In this document: in pieces, positions 1-9,686 of the stretch | Position numbering within the stretch: the stretch's first letter is position 1 | Layout: each line of letters begins with the position of its first letter | Origin: Bretschneidera sinensis | Lineage: Eukaryota; Streptophyta; Magnoliopsida; Brassicales; Akaniaceae | Length of the DNA stretch: 64,000 nucleotides | Assembly (NCBI GenBank): GCA_023935145.1 | Contig: CM043702.1 | Coordinates: forward strand, 78,245,320-78,309,319 | Direction: 5' to 3' | Notes under the pieces: model-generated | Told to the model about the DNA's origin: nothing | Seen by the model: the letters and a program-made list of their open reading frames with translations, nothing else | Databases searched by the model: none | Program-made: the position numbers and the translations under genes

Positions 1-345
1 TCTAGTATATTACTATATTAGTATGTATGATTGGATTGGTTGAATTAATACAGGTTTTTTTGGCACTTTAAAAATTTAGAGAAGTCTAAAATTTAAGGAA
101 CTCTGTCGAATTTGCTTTAGAATTTTCGATGAATGGAAATCATATAATTTAAGTGTTATCTTTAGATTGTCCATCTAGATATTATTAAGCAATGAAAATG
201 CTCTTGTTTCTTACTATTTAGTATGTTTAAAATGCGAGTGTTTGTGTTCAAATAATCTTTAGATTGTCCAGTGTGGACAATTTAGGAATATGTTATTTTC
301 ATTTGTTTTGAGTAAATTTCGGTAGAATCTCTTCCTTGTTCTCTA
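1..345. other. AT-rich flank, no gene seen
   Basis: No coding potential is visible. The 16-mer ATCTTTAGATTGTCCA occurs twice (158-173 and 255-270). The second copy runs into a 7-bp-arm inverted repeat, TTGTCCA-GTG-TGGACAA (264-280). Repeated motifs of this kind would fit a subterminal transposon region, perhaps of the CACTA element to the right, but no CACTA terminus is seen, so this is only a guess. Confidence 0.4.
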
Positions 346-3300
346 TGTGTATACTGAATTCTTCTTCTCCTACTTCTTCTTCTACTCCTTTTTCAACTAC
401 TTCTTCTTCTCATTCTTTTTCTTCTACTCATTCTTATTCTTATTCTCCTTCTCCTTCTCTTTCTCCTTCTTCTCCGTGTACTTCTTCCCCTTCTTCTTCT
501 CCTTATTCTTCTCCTTCATCTTCTTCTTCTTCTTCTTGTTCTCCAACTTCTTGTTCTTGTTCTTCTTTTGCTATTTCTTCTTAATCTTCTCCTTCTCATT
601 GTACTTCTTCTTTTTCTTCTCCTTCTTCTTCTCCTTCTTCTTCTTCATCATCTTCATCTTCTTCATCTTCTTCTTCGCTTTCTTCTTCTCCTTCTCATTC
701 TTCTTCTCTTTCCCCTTCTCCTTCTCCTTCTTCTTCTTCTTTTTTTTTCTTTTTCTTCTTCTTCTGCTACTACTTCTTTTTCCCCTTCTCTTTCTCATTC
801 TTCTTCTCCTTCTTCTCATTCTTCTCCTTCTTCTTCTTAGTCTTCCTCTCCTTCTCATTATTCTTCTCCTTCTTCTTCCCCTCCTTATTCTCCTACTTCT
901 TCTCCTCCTCATTCTTCTTCTTCTTCTTCTTCTTCTTTTTCTTCTTATTCTACTTCTTCGTCATCTTCTCCTCTTTCTTCTTCTCTTTATTCTTCTTCTT
1001 CTTCTTACTCTTATTCTTTGTCTTCTTCTCCTTCCTCTTCTCCTTCTTCTTATTCTCTTTCCCCATCTCTTTATACTTCTTCTTCTCCTTCCCCTTCTCC
1101 TTTTTCTTCTTCTTTTTCTCCATCTTCTTCTCCTTCTTCTTCTACTTCTATTTCTCTTTCTTCTTCTCCTTCTTCTTCTCCTTCTTCCCTTTCCCGTTCT
1201 TCTTCTCTTTCCCCTTCTCCTTCTTGTCTTTCTTCTACTCCATCTTCTTCTTCTTCTTATTCTTCTTCTTATTCTTATTCTCCTTCTTCTGCTTCTTCTT
1301 CTTCTTCTTCTTCTTCTTCTCCTTCTCCTTCTTGTTCTCCTTCTTTTTCTCATTCTTCTTCTCCTTCTTCACATTCTTCTCTTTCTCCTTCTTCTTCTCC
1401 ATCTTCTTCTCTTTCTCCTTCTTCTTTTTCTTCTCCTTCTTCTTTTCAATCTTCATCTCCTTATCATTTTTCTTCTCCTTCTTCTTCTTCTCCTTCTTTT
1501 TCTTCTCCATTTTCTCCTCCTTTTCTCGTCTTCTTCTTCATTTTCTTCTTCTTCCTCTTCTTATTCTTCTTCTTCATCTTCTTCTCCTCTTTCGTCTTCC
1601 TCATCTTCTTCTCTTTCTTCTTCTTCTTTTTCTTCTCCATCCTCCTCTCTTTCTTCTTCTTCTTCTTTTTCTCCTTTCGCCTCTCCTTCTTCTTCTTCTT
1701 CTCCTTTCCCTTCTCTTTCTTATTCTTCTTCTTTTTCTTCATCTTCTTCTCATTCTTCTTCTATTTCTACTTCTCCATCTTTTTCTTCCCCTTCTCCTTC
1801 TTCTTCTTCTTCTTCTTCTTCTCCTTCCTCTCCTTCCCCTTCCCCTTCTTCTTCTTCTTCTAATTTTGCTTCTTCTTCTTCTCCCTCTTCTTTAACTTTT
1901 CCTTCCCCTTCTTTTTCTTCTTCTTCTCTTTCTTCTCCACCATCTTATTCTTGTTCTTCTCATTCTTCTTATTCTTCTTCTTCTCATTCTTTTTATTCTT
2001 CTCCTTCTTCTACTTCTTCGTCTTCTACTCCTTCTCCTTTTTTTCTCCTTCTCCTTCTCATTGTTATTCTCATTCTACTCATTATTCTTCCCCTTCTTCT
2101 CCTTTTTCTCCTTCTTCTCCTTATTCTCCTTATTCTTCTCCATATTCTTCTCATTTTCCTTCTTCTTCTCCTCCTTATTCTCCTTCTTCAGCTCATTTTT
2201 CTCCTTTTTCTTCTTTTCTTTTCCTTTTTCTTCTTCTTCTTCTTCTTCTTCTTCTTCTACTCCTCCTTTTTCTTTTTTCCCTTCTCATTCTCATTCTTCT
2301 TCTCCTTCTTCTCTTTCTCTTTCTTCTTCTCCATCTTCTTCTCGTTCTCTTTCTTCTTCTTCTTCTTCTTCTTCTTCTTCTTCTCCTTTTTATTCTCAAT
2401 ATTCATTGCCTTCTCGTTCTTCTTCTCCATCTTATTCCCCTCCTTATTCTCCTTCTTATTCTCCTTCTTCTTCTCCTCCTTTTCCTTCTTCTTTGTCTTC
2501 TTCTTCTTCTTCTTCCTTTTATTCAACTTATTTGTCTTCATCTCCTCTTTCTTCTTCTCCTTCCTCTTTTACTTCTTCTTATTATTATTTTTCTTCTTCA
2601 CTTTCCCCTTCTCATTCTTCTTCTTCTTCTCCTTCCATGTCTCCTTCTTATTCTTCTTCTCCTTCCCCTTCTCCTTCTTTTTCTTCTTTTTCTTCATCTT
2701 CTTCTCTTTCTTCTTTTACTTCCCCGTCTCCTTCTTATTCTTCTTCTCCTTCCCCTTCTCCTTCTTCTTCTTCTTTTTCTTCTTTTTCTTCATCTTCTTC
2801 TCTTTCTTCTTTTACTTCCCCTTCTCCTTCTTCTTCTTCTTCTTCTCCTTCTTCTTCTTCTCTTTCTTCTCCTTCTTCTTCTTCTTCTCTTTCCCCTTCT
2901 CCTTTTTCTTTCGTTTCTCCTTTTTCTTCTTCTTCTCTATCATCTTCTTCTTTTTATTCTCATTCTTCTTCTTCTTCTTCTTCTTCGTCTTCTACTCCTT
3001 CTCCTTCTTTTTCTCCTTCTCCTTCTCATTCTTCTCATTATTCTTCTCTTTCTTCTCTTTCTTCCCATTCTTCTCCTTATTCTCCTTCTTCATCTCCTCT
3101 TTCTTCTCCTTCTTCTTTTTCTTTTTTTTTCTTTTTCTTCTTCTTCTTCTTCTTCTTCTTCTTCTCCCCCTCTTTCTTCCCCTCCTCCTTCTCCTCCTTC
3201 TTTTCTTCCTCCTTCTTCTTCTTCCTCTTCTTCTTCTCCTTCTTCTTATTCTTCTTCTTCTTCTTCTTTTTCTTTTTCTTCTTCTTCTTCTTTTCTTTCC

Positions 3301-5015
3301 TCTTCTCCTTCTTCATCTTTTTCTCCTTCTTCTCCTCCTCCTTCTCTTTCTTCTTCATCTCCTCCTTCTCCTCCTCCTTCTTCTTACTTTTCTTCTCCAC
3401 CTTCTTCTTCTTCACCTTTTTCTTTTATTTCTCAGTCTCCTATTTCTTTCTCTTTTTCTTCTTCTTCTCCTTCTTCTTCTCCTTCCTCAGCTTTTTCTTC
3501 TTCTGCTTCTCCTCCTCCTTCTTCTTCTTCTTCTTCTCTTCATCTTCTTTTTCACCTTTTTATTCTTTTTGTTCTGCTTTGTCTTCCTATTCTTCTTCTT
3601 CTTCTTTTTCTTTGTCTACTTCTCGTTCTCCTTTTCCTTCTTCTTCTTCTTCTTCTTCTTCTTCTTCTTCTCCTTCTTCTCCTTATTCTTTTTCTTCTTC
3701 TTCTTCTCCTTCTGCTTTTGCTTCTCTTTATCCTTCTCCTTCTCATTCTCTTTTTCCTTCTACTTCTTCTTCTCCTTCTTCTCCTTCTTATTCTTCTTCT
3801 CCTTCTTCTTTTTCTTCTCCTTTTTCTTTTCCTCCATCATCTTATTATTTTCTTCTTCTTCTTCTTCTCCTACTTCTTCTTCTCATCCTTCTTCTACTCC
3901 TCTTTTTTCTCCTCCTTGTTCTTCTTCTCTTTCTCCTTTTTTTCCTTTTCTTAATATATTTTTTCTTCTTTTTCTTTTCTTTCATCTCCTCCTTCTTCTT
4001 CTCCTTCTTCATCTCCTTTTCCTTCTTCTTCTCCTTCTTCTTATCCTTCTTCTTCTCCTCCTTCTTCATTTTTTTCTTCTCTTCCTTCTTCTTCTTCACC
4101 TTCTTCTTCTACTTCTCCTTCTCATTATTATTCTTCTTCTTCTTTTCCTTCTTCTTCTCATTCTTCTTCTTCTTCTTCTTATTCTTTTTTTTCTCATTCT
4201 CCTTCTTCTTCTCCTTTTCTTTCTTCTTCTCTTTTTCCATTTTCTTCTTCTTTTTCTTCTCCTTCTTCTTTTTCTTCTCCTTCTTCTTCTTTATTTTCCT
4301 CTTTTTCTTATTCTTATTTTTTTTCTCCTTCTCCTTCTCCTTCTCTATCCCTTTCTCTTTCTCTTTCTTCTTCTTCTTCTTCTTCTTTTCCTTATTTTTC
4401 TCCTCCTTCTTCTCCTTCTTCTTCTCTATCCATTTCTCTTTCTCTTTTTTTTTCTTCTTCTTCTTCTTCTTCTTCGTTTCCTTATTTTTCTCCTCCTTCT
4501 TCTTCTCCTTCTTCTCTCTCTTATTTTCCTTATTCTCCTTCTTATTCTCTTTCTTCTCCTTCTTCGCTTTCTTCTCCTTCTTCTCTTTATTCTCCTTCTC
4601 ATCCTTCTTTTCCTTCTTCTTCTCTTTCTTCTCTTTCTTCTCCTTCTCCTTCTCCTTCTTTTTCTTCTTCTTCTTCTTCTTCTTTTTCTTCTCCTTTTCC
4701 TTATCCTTCTCCTATTCTTCTTCTTTTTCTTTTTTTTCTTCTTCTCATTCTTCTTCTCCTTCTCCTTCTCCTTCCCCTTCTCCTTCTCCTTCTTCTTCTC
4801 CTTCTTCTGTTTCTTATTCTTGTTCTTTTTCTTTTTCTTCTTCTTCTTATTCTTATTCTCCTTCTTCTCATTCTTCTCCTTCTTCTCATTCTTTTCCTTC
4901 TTCTCCTTATTCTTCTTCTCTTTTTTCTCCTTCTTATTTTTCTTCTCTTCTTCTTCTTCTCAGTCTTCTTCTTCTCTTTTTTCTTCTTCTCCCTCCCTTA
5001 CATATTGTTGCTCTA
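346..5015. repeat. 4.7-kb degenerate CTT/TTC polypyrimidine tract
   Basis: The + strand is almost pure C and T, built from TTC, TCT and CTT triplets mixed with short T runs and TCC; the - strand is the matching GAA/AAG polypurine. Scattered A or G bases show it is old or error-prone rather than a clean microsatellite. Local higher-order duplication is visible: a block at 2641-2727 recurs at 2728-2821 (about 87 bp), and a block beginning at 4343 recurs at 4424 (about 81 bp). Long open frames cross it only because + strand stop codons need A and G, and - strand stops need T. The conceptual products are Ser/Phe/Leu or Lys/Arg/Glu monotony with no domain, so no gene is called. Long GAA/TTC tracts are known to form intramolecular triplexes and to silence neighbouring chromatin; whether this one does is inference. 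Confidence 0.95.
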
Positions 5016-5525
5016 TAATTTCTTTCAACTACCTTTAACATATACACCACTATTCATTGTCTTCTTAAATTTTTCATACTTTTGGGTCTGAAACTTGAAT
5101 TTGTTTATGATATAACCGTTATAACACCTCACTTTTTTCCAAGTCCTATATCTCGAATCCTTTCATCTATGGTTTTGTCAGTTAAAACCTATTACAATAA
5201 AAATTATGTATTAATATTAAAGGAAAAATTATAATAATTAGGCAGCTATCTAATTAATTAATGTAAATGTTCAAAATTATAAAGTATTATAGAAATTGCT
5301 AACAAGGTCATGAAGCCATGATGAAAATTTGTTTTCGCGAAGCTTCTCTGTTTTTGTGTCACTAAAAAAGGATTGTTCACACCTCAACATGCCATCATAT
5401 TGTCTATATTAGTATGTGTCTAAGTAACATATGCAGTTATGGACCAAAAATATTAGAAATAATAATTAAACTAAGTACTTACTCCACCTATGGCTTGATC
5501 TCTGTAACCTTGATCTCATTCTCAT
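5016..5525. other. AT-rich spacer, no clear gene
   Basis: This stretch lies between the polypyrimidine tract and the recognisable end of the CACTA transposase. It probably holds the decayed last codons and 3' untranslated part of that minus-strand gene. No motif, repeat or terminus could be assigned. Confidence 0.4.
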
Positions 5526-6152
5526 CTAATACTCTACTCGTAAGACCACCAAAGGCACGACCAGGGTAAGGAAAAAATGAAAGACGATATTTTGGGCCCA
5601 TAACCCCCCATCGTCATTATGATCGACTCGATTCAACTTTGTTTGAACACTCAGTTCAAAATATTGTGAGCAAAAATTAGAAACTTTTTCTATATTGTAG
5701 GACTCAATAATGGAATCTTCCACATGCTTTTTAATATAAGCATTTTTCTTTAAACTATTCAGACACCTATTTTTCATATATGATGATTATAAAACAATTA
5801 TTAACAGGAAGACACAAAATGCATTATAAAGTGGATAAAGATTATAAAAGTTTGTTATCTCTCAAAGGGATATCTTCATACAATAAGTGGACTGGTAAAT
5901 TGTACATAGAATAAAAAAATCATATCGAAAATATCTTCTCCAGTTTACATAAGGTCACCATGGTGTTCTTCTCGCATATGGTCAACTCGCAGTTCAGTTG
6001 CGCATATGTCTCTAAAAAAGTGACCAAGTACTATCAAAGTAACCCATATTGAGTCTGTCAAAAATTCACGCCAATGGAATTAATCTCTTCATGAACATGT
6101 GGTAATTATGACCCTTCTTGCAATGGAACTTGGACTCGTTTACTTTAACATT
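5526..6152 (-). pseudogene. CACTA transposase C-terminal region (DUF4218-like), broken
   Basis: This continues the transposase. At 6152-6060 there is a HNYHMFMKRLIPLA segment, matching the H-D-C-H-x-x-MQRLLP block that opens DUF4218. Then FFRDICATELRVDHM and a LPVHL segment follow near 6000-5880. Finally, 5777-5640 encodes AYIKKHVEDSIIESYNIEK, corresponding to the conserved N-K-A-H-V-E-G-S-I-A-E-x-Y block. Several stops and frame changes separate these. The region between about 5790 and 5870 has no match and may be a retained intron or filler. Confidence 0.7.
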
Positions 6153-7720
6153 TCAAACTATACTCGAGGCATATTCGTCCAAGAACTTCAACTTTGAAAC
6201 CCAGTTGCACACAACCTTTATCTGAGACTTGTCCAATGTGTAGGTCATTTTAGGTTTCTTCAATTTCCCATTTACTTCAACTAACTCCAATTGTGGATGC
6301 TTACATAACTCCTTCATATCTTCTCGAATGTTTATATTGTATTTTGTGGCCTTGGTATCCATAACAGTGTTGAAGACGTTATCGAAAACATTTTTCTCGA
6401 TATGCATGACATCCAAATTATGGTGAACTAGATTTGTTGACAAGTAAGAAAATTCCCAAAATATACTTCTTTTCACCCAGTTATGCTCCTTCCCAAAATC
6501 CAGGAATCACCTCCCAAAGGTTATTTTTTCGAAATAGAAAAGTATCTCATTTAATTATTACGTAGACAATGGACGCGGTAAGAGAGAGTACTCTATTGTG
6601 TTCTTTTTGGAATTTTACTTTTACTTTCGAAAAACATGATCAATCGGTAAGAATTGACAATGGCAGTCAGACCAATAGTTTTTATGACCATGGGGTAATC
6701 AGAATGACTTGGTATGCTCCACATAGTAAGGATAAGACAATATCCCATGAGTACTCCAACCAGAAAGCATGCTATACACGAGAAAGTTACTAATCGTCCA
6801 TAGAAATGAGGCCTTCATATTGAAAATTTGTTTTTTAGATGCATAGTAAGTACCAACTCCATATGTCGACAACATCTTCAACGAATCTACCATCGACCTT
6901 AGATAGACATCTAGATTTTTAACAAGGTGGTTTAGACCCAGAATGACTAAGGATAAGAAGAAAAATTGTTTTTTTATGCACATCCAGGTGGTAGGTTGTG
7001 CAGGGTGACAAATACCGATCGACAAGAATAAAAAGCAGTCGAATGGTGTGAACCCATCGATTGCGAGTCCTAACCTAATATTCCATGGTTCGACAACAAA
7101 TGATAGGTGTTTGTCATCAAAATGTCCGCCGAGTGGATGACCATTTCTAACTTACGACATTTTTCATCTTTGTGCCATCTTATGTGTTCAATAGTGTTTT
7201 TGGATATATAAAGCCTCCAAAGCCTTGGTGCGACTAGAAGATAATGTAGCCCCTTATATGGTATGTCTTTTTGCTTGTTATTACCCACTTATTTCGGTTA
7301 AAATCAATCATGGCTATACACATCACAATTTTCATTCTCTTTGTCTTCCTTGTGGTATAACATACACTCATTTTAGAATGCATGTATCTTTTCATACCCA
7401 AGTTCTTACCCCTTCACCATCTTCTTGGATTGGTAAAAGTTTTTAGTCAACTTCTCGCTTTTCGGTAACATATTCTTGATTATTGACATTAATTGATTGT
7501 AACAACTCTTAAAAATTTTGAAATCAGATTTATAATTCAATAGTTGTGAGGCTATCGATAACTTAGTATGCTTTTTGCAACCCTCCCAAAAAGGCTCATC
7601 AACACCTCTCAACATATCATAAAACTTTGCAGCATCTGGATTTTCTCCTCTTCTTCATCCTAATTAAAATATGGCCTAGCAGCATTCATTACCATGTCCC
7701 CAATCTGATTCATTTCTCTA
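6153..7720 (-). pseudogene. TNP2 transposase core, broken
   Basis: Catalytic region of a CACTA transposase, which would cut the element ends and move it. Recognisable family blocks in order: AAKFYDML and EPFWEGCKKH followed by LLNYKSDFKI and MLPKSEKLTKNFY (7720-7410); LYISKNTIEHIRWHKDEK (about 7200); TTWMCIKKQFFFLSLVILG and a DVYLRSMVDSLK segment with FLVYSMLSGWSTHG (7025-6700); and IFWEFSYLSTNLVHHNLDV with MHIEKNVFDNVFNTVMD (6476-6350). Frames change between blocks and stops are frequent, and at least two conserved segments seem shortened. Neighbouring blocks of the same gene lie on both sides in the same orientation. No host function is suggested. Confidence 0.85.
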
Positions 7721-7739
7721 AAATGTTCTTTACATGGTC

Positions 7740-8003
7740 AAATGATTCTATTAACGGTTCTCCAATCGAATTAGCTTCCCTATAGAGAGACCAACACTTG
7801 TACTAATTAACAAAACCTTTTCAGTATAGGTGTAGGGTAACCTAATATCGAGTTAAGAATTTATTGTTCTTACAAACTTTATAAGGACACTGAAGAGTTC
7901 CCTCTTGCACAAACCATAGATTCCTATAGGTGAAGTTAAGAAACTCTTGAACTCTGAGCTCAAATTCCTACGATAGAGCATTATCCACAACCCAACAGTC
8001 CAT
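7740..8003 (-). pseudogene. CACTA transposase-associated domain (N-terminus of TNP2)
   Basis: Reading from an ATG at 8003, broken frames give a pattern typical of the plant transposase-associated domain. An opening MDCWV-type segment is followed by an EF-x-V-x-EFLNF stretch, then a CPYKVCKNNKFL motif (the usual CPCKKC-type cysteine cluster), then a KGFVN-YKCW segment. One internal stop follows the first 11 codons, and another falls after the cysteine motif. This domain normally precedes TNP2 and is thought to bind DNA; no activity is possible here. The start is chosen because the ATG matches the family's usual M-D start. Confidence 0.65.
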
Positions 8004-8068
8004 CCAACTCGATCAATTGACATCGTTTCACCGACTAAAACGAAATCAAAGTTTTCTTTAGTCAAACG

Positions 8069-8387
8069 TCAATTATGTTTGGTCAAGCATCATTTTCAAA
8101 ACAACTCAAAGTCGTAAAGCGGAAGATGGATGGTTTCCACTTTCAGTGAATTTTCAACAAAGTTTTGATGCCCCGACAACGCATCTCAACTTTTCAAGAA
8201 ACATCAAAAAGCAAACAGTAAGATGCCCGACAGTGCATCCAACTTTTCAAGATTATCAAGTTTTTAATAGTGTAAAGCAATATTTCAAATCTCGGATTCC
8301 AAACTCTTTGAAATCCAGAATCTCACTATAAATATGTAATTTTCACTTCAACAAAGAGGAGAAAATTTAAGAGAGAAAATTTTTAAG
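8069..8387 (+). promoter_or_regulatory. Pararetroviral promoter/intergenic copy, forward orientation
   Basis: This block is the reverse complement of 9341-9686 with many point differences and a few indels. Both contain AACAACTCAAAGTC, CTTCCACTTTCAGTG-like, TTCAACAAAGTTTTGATGCC and TTCAAGATTATCAAG segments. A TATA-like CTATAAATA lies at 8326-8334, followed by ATTTAAGAGAGAAAATTT. In the matching minus-strand copy this sequence follows pararetrovirus ORF2, so I read it as the viral promoter and leader region. Here it is detached from any viral gene and runs directly into a purine tract. Confidence 0.6.
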
Positions 8388-8594
8388 AGGAGAAGAAGGT
8401 GAAGAAGAAGGAGCAAAAGAAGGAGCAGAAGAAAGAGAAGAAGAAGGAGAAGAAGAAAGAGAAAAAGAAGGATAAAGAGAAAGAGAAGGAGAAGAAGGAG
8501 AAGGAGGAGAAGAAGAAGGGGAAGGAAAAGAAGGAGAAAGAGGACAATGATAAGAAGAAGAAGAAGAAGAAGAAAAAGAAAAAAAAGAAGAAGG

Positions 8595-8627
<33 letters not shown>

Positions 8628-8690
8628 AGAAGGAGAAAGAATAAAAGAAGAAGGAGTAAAAGAAGAAGAAGAAGATGATGATGATGATGC
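8388..8690. repeat. GAA/GAG/AAG purine tract
   Basis: About 300 bp in which the + strand is almost only A and G, the opposite strand sense to the 4.7-kb tract at the left end. It starts exactly where the pararetroviral promoter copy stops. It ends in GAT repeats that, in the GAA frame, read as glutamates, five aspartates and then ANYGAYMDVDQ with a stop at about 8722. That suggests it might derive from an expanded acidic tail of a transposon protein. Predicted Lys/Glu and Ser/Phe frames across it are low complexity and not called. Confidence 0.85.
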
Positions 8691-9022
8691 CAACTATGGT
8701 GCTTACATGGATGTCGATCAATGAGTGGTAAAACTTTAATTCATGCGTATTAAGGATATATATTATACTAATTGTATGAATTAAATGAATTTCTCTTGCT
8801 ACTTGGAAGGGTTGTGTGAGATATGGGCATAAGAGTCCTAGAAGCAGTGTTCCCAAGTGTCCTTTTTTAATAGGTGAGCAAGAAGTGAGATTGTTCACCA
8901 TTTGATAGGGTCCATCAGTATACCGCAATGCAAGGAGAGATTAGTATGATGTATTCATTTTTTGGTAAAACATATATTGTTATTTGTTATAATTCATTTA
9001 AATTTTCACTGACAAAATTCAG
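8691..9022 (+). other. Spacer, probably intron of a transposon gene
   Basis: AT-rich sequence between the acidic-tail codons and the exon at 9023. No domain or repeat is seen. A GTAAAACT resembling a splice donor follows the stop codon of the acidic tail, and CAG precedes 9023, so an intron is possible but unproven. Confidence 0.35.
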
Positions 9023-9139
9023 TACTATGTACAGAATAAGAAGATGGGTCACGATCCTTCAAATATTGAGGTGTTCTTAGAGACAGATAAGAGAAAGGGA
9101 ACTGGTGAATTTGTGGTCACCAAGTTGGAAGCTGTTGTT
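9023..9139 (+). pseudogene. Transposase_24 (Ptta/En/Spm) exon fragment
   Basis: A 39-codon open segment between an upstream CAG and a downstream GTAAGT donor-like site. It reads NKKMGHDPSNIEVFLETDKR and then GTGEFV, which matches the block common to plant Ptta/En/Spm second-ORF proteins (usually K-K-x-G-x-x-P-S-x-x-E-x-F-x-E-T-H followed by G-x-F-V-D). These proteins accompany TNP2 in CACTA elements and bind the element ends. Only this exon is recognisable. The neighbouring TNP2 remnant is on the opposite strand, so the two may not come from one element. Confidence 0.6.
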
Positions 9140-9186
9140 GTAAGTAATAATTTTTTGTTTCATAAGTAGTATATAGTGTAAGTATA

Positions 9187-9219
9187 TGAGAAGAAGAATA
9201 AGAAGAAGAAGAAGAAGAG
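9187..9219. repeat. Short GAA microsatellite
   Basis: About 33 bp of GAGAAGAAGAATAAGAAG-type repeat on the + strand. It is the third GAA/CTT tract in the first 9.3 kb and lies at the edge of the pararetroviral leader sequence. Confidence 0.8.
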
Positions 9220-9340
9220 TGCAAGATCAAATATTAACATAAATTAATAAACATAAATTTGAAAATATTTGTATATTCTTGATGAGATAACAAATAAGAA
9301 AGAAAACTTACAAAGAGAGGCAAGAAAATATCTCTTACAA

Positions 9341-9686
9341 GTCTCTCACAAATTTTCTCTCTTAAATTTGCTCTGCCTTGTTGAAATGGCAATTACATAT
9401 TTATATAGATATTCTGGATTTCAAAGGGTTTGGAATCCGAGATCTGAAATCTTGCCTTACAGATGTAAATCCTGCTTTACACTATTGAAATCTTGATAAT
9501 CTTGAAAAGTAGAATGCTCTGTCAGGCATCTTACTGTTTTCTTTTTGACATTTCTTGAAAAGTAGAGATGCATTGTCGAGGCATCAAAACTTTGTTGAAA
9601 ATACACTGAAAGTGGAAGCCATCTGTCTTTTACTTTATGACTTTGAGTTGTTTTGAAAATGACGTTTGACCAAACATATTATGATT
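9341..9686 (-). promoter_or_regulatory. Pararetroviral promoter region
   Basis: It follows the end of ORF2 directly (stop at 9685). The minus strand carries a TATA-like CTATATAAATA at about 9398-9408, an untranslated AT-rich and CT-rich leader (9340-9223) beyond it, and no coding capacity. Position and composition fit the intergenic promoter that drives full-length viral RNA in Caulimoviridae. Its inverted partner is 8069-8387. Confidence 0.55.

Larger units (their letters stand above)
5526..8003 (-). mobile_element. CACTA (En/Spm) transposon remnant with TNP2 gene
   Basis: Three successive blocks on the minus strand match the usual order of a plant CACTA transposase gene: an N-terminal transposase-associated domain, the TNP2 catalytic region and a DUF4218-type C-terminal region. 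They lie in different frames and carry stops, so the gene is dead. I could not find the CACTA terminal inverted repeats or flanking 3-bp duplications, so the element ends are unknown. The huge polypyrimidine tract lies just downstream. A Transposase_24-type exon belonging to the same superfamily lies at 9023-9139 on the opposite strand, which suggests an internal inversion or two different elements. Confidence 0.75.

Noticed and set aside
571..4889. Lys/Arg/Glu-rich open frames on the minus strand of the same tract
   Set aside because: Same compositional artefact from GAA/AAG/AGA codons.
347..5038. A 1563-codon open frame (and others) across the polypyrimidine tract
   Set aside because: Openness is forced by composition (stop codons need bases that are rare on that strand); the product is Phe/Ser/Leu monotony without any domain.
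8146..8331. Possible 61-codon gene in the promoter repeat
   Set aside because: Its inverted partner at 9341-9686 does not preserve the frame, and the region carries a TATA box; noncoding interpretation fits better.
8383..8928. Phe/Ser-rich minus-strand frame opposite the purine tract
   Set aside because: Low-complexity shadow of the GAA repeat; the non-repeat part has no recognisable pattern.
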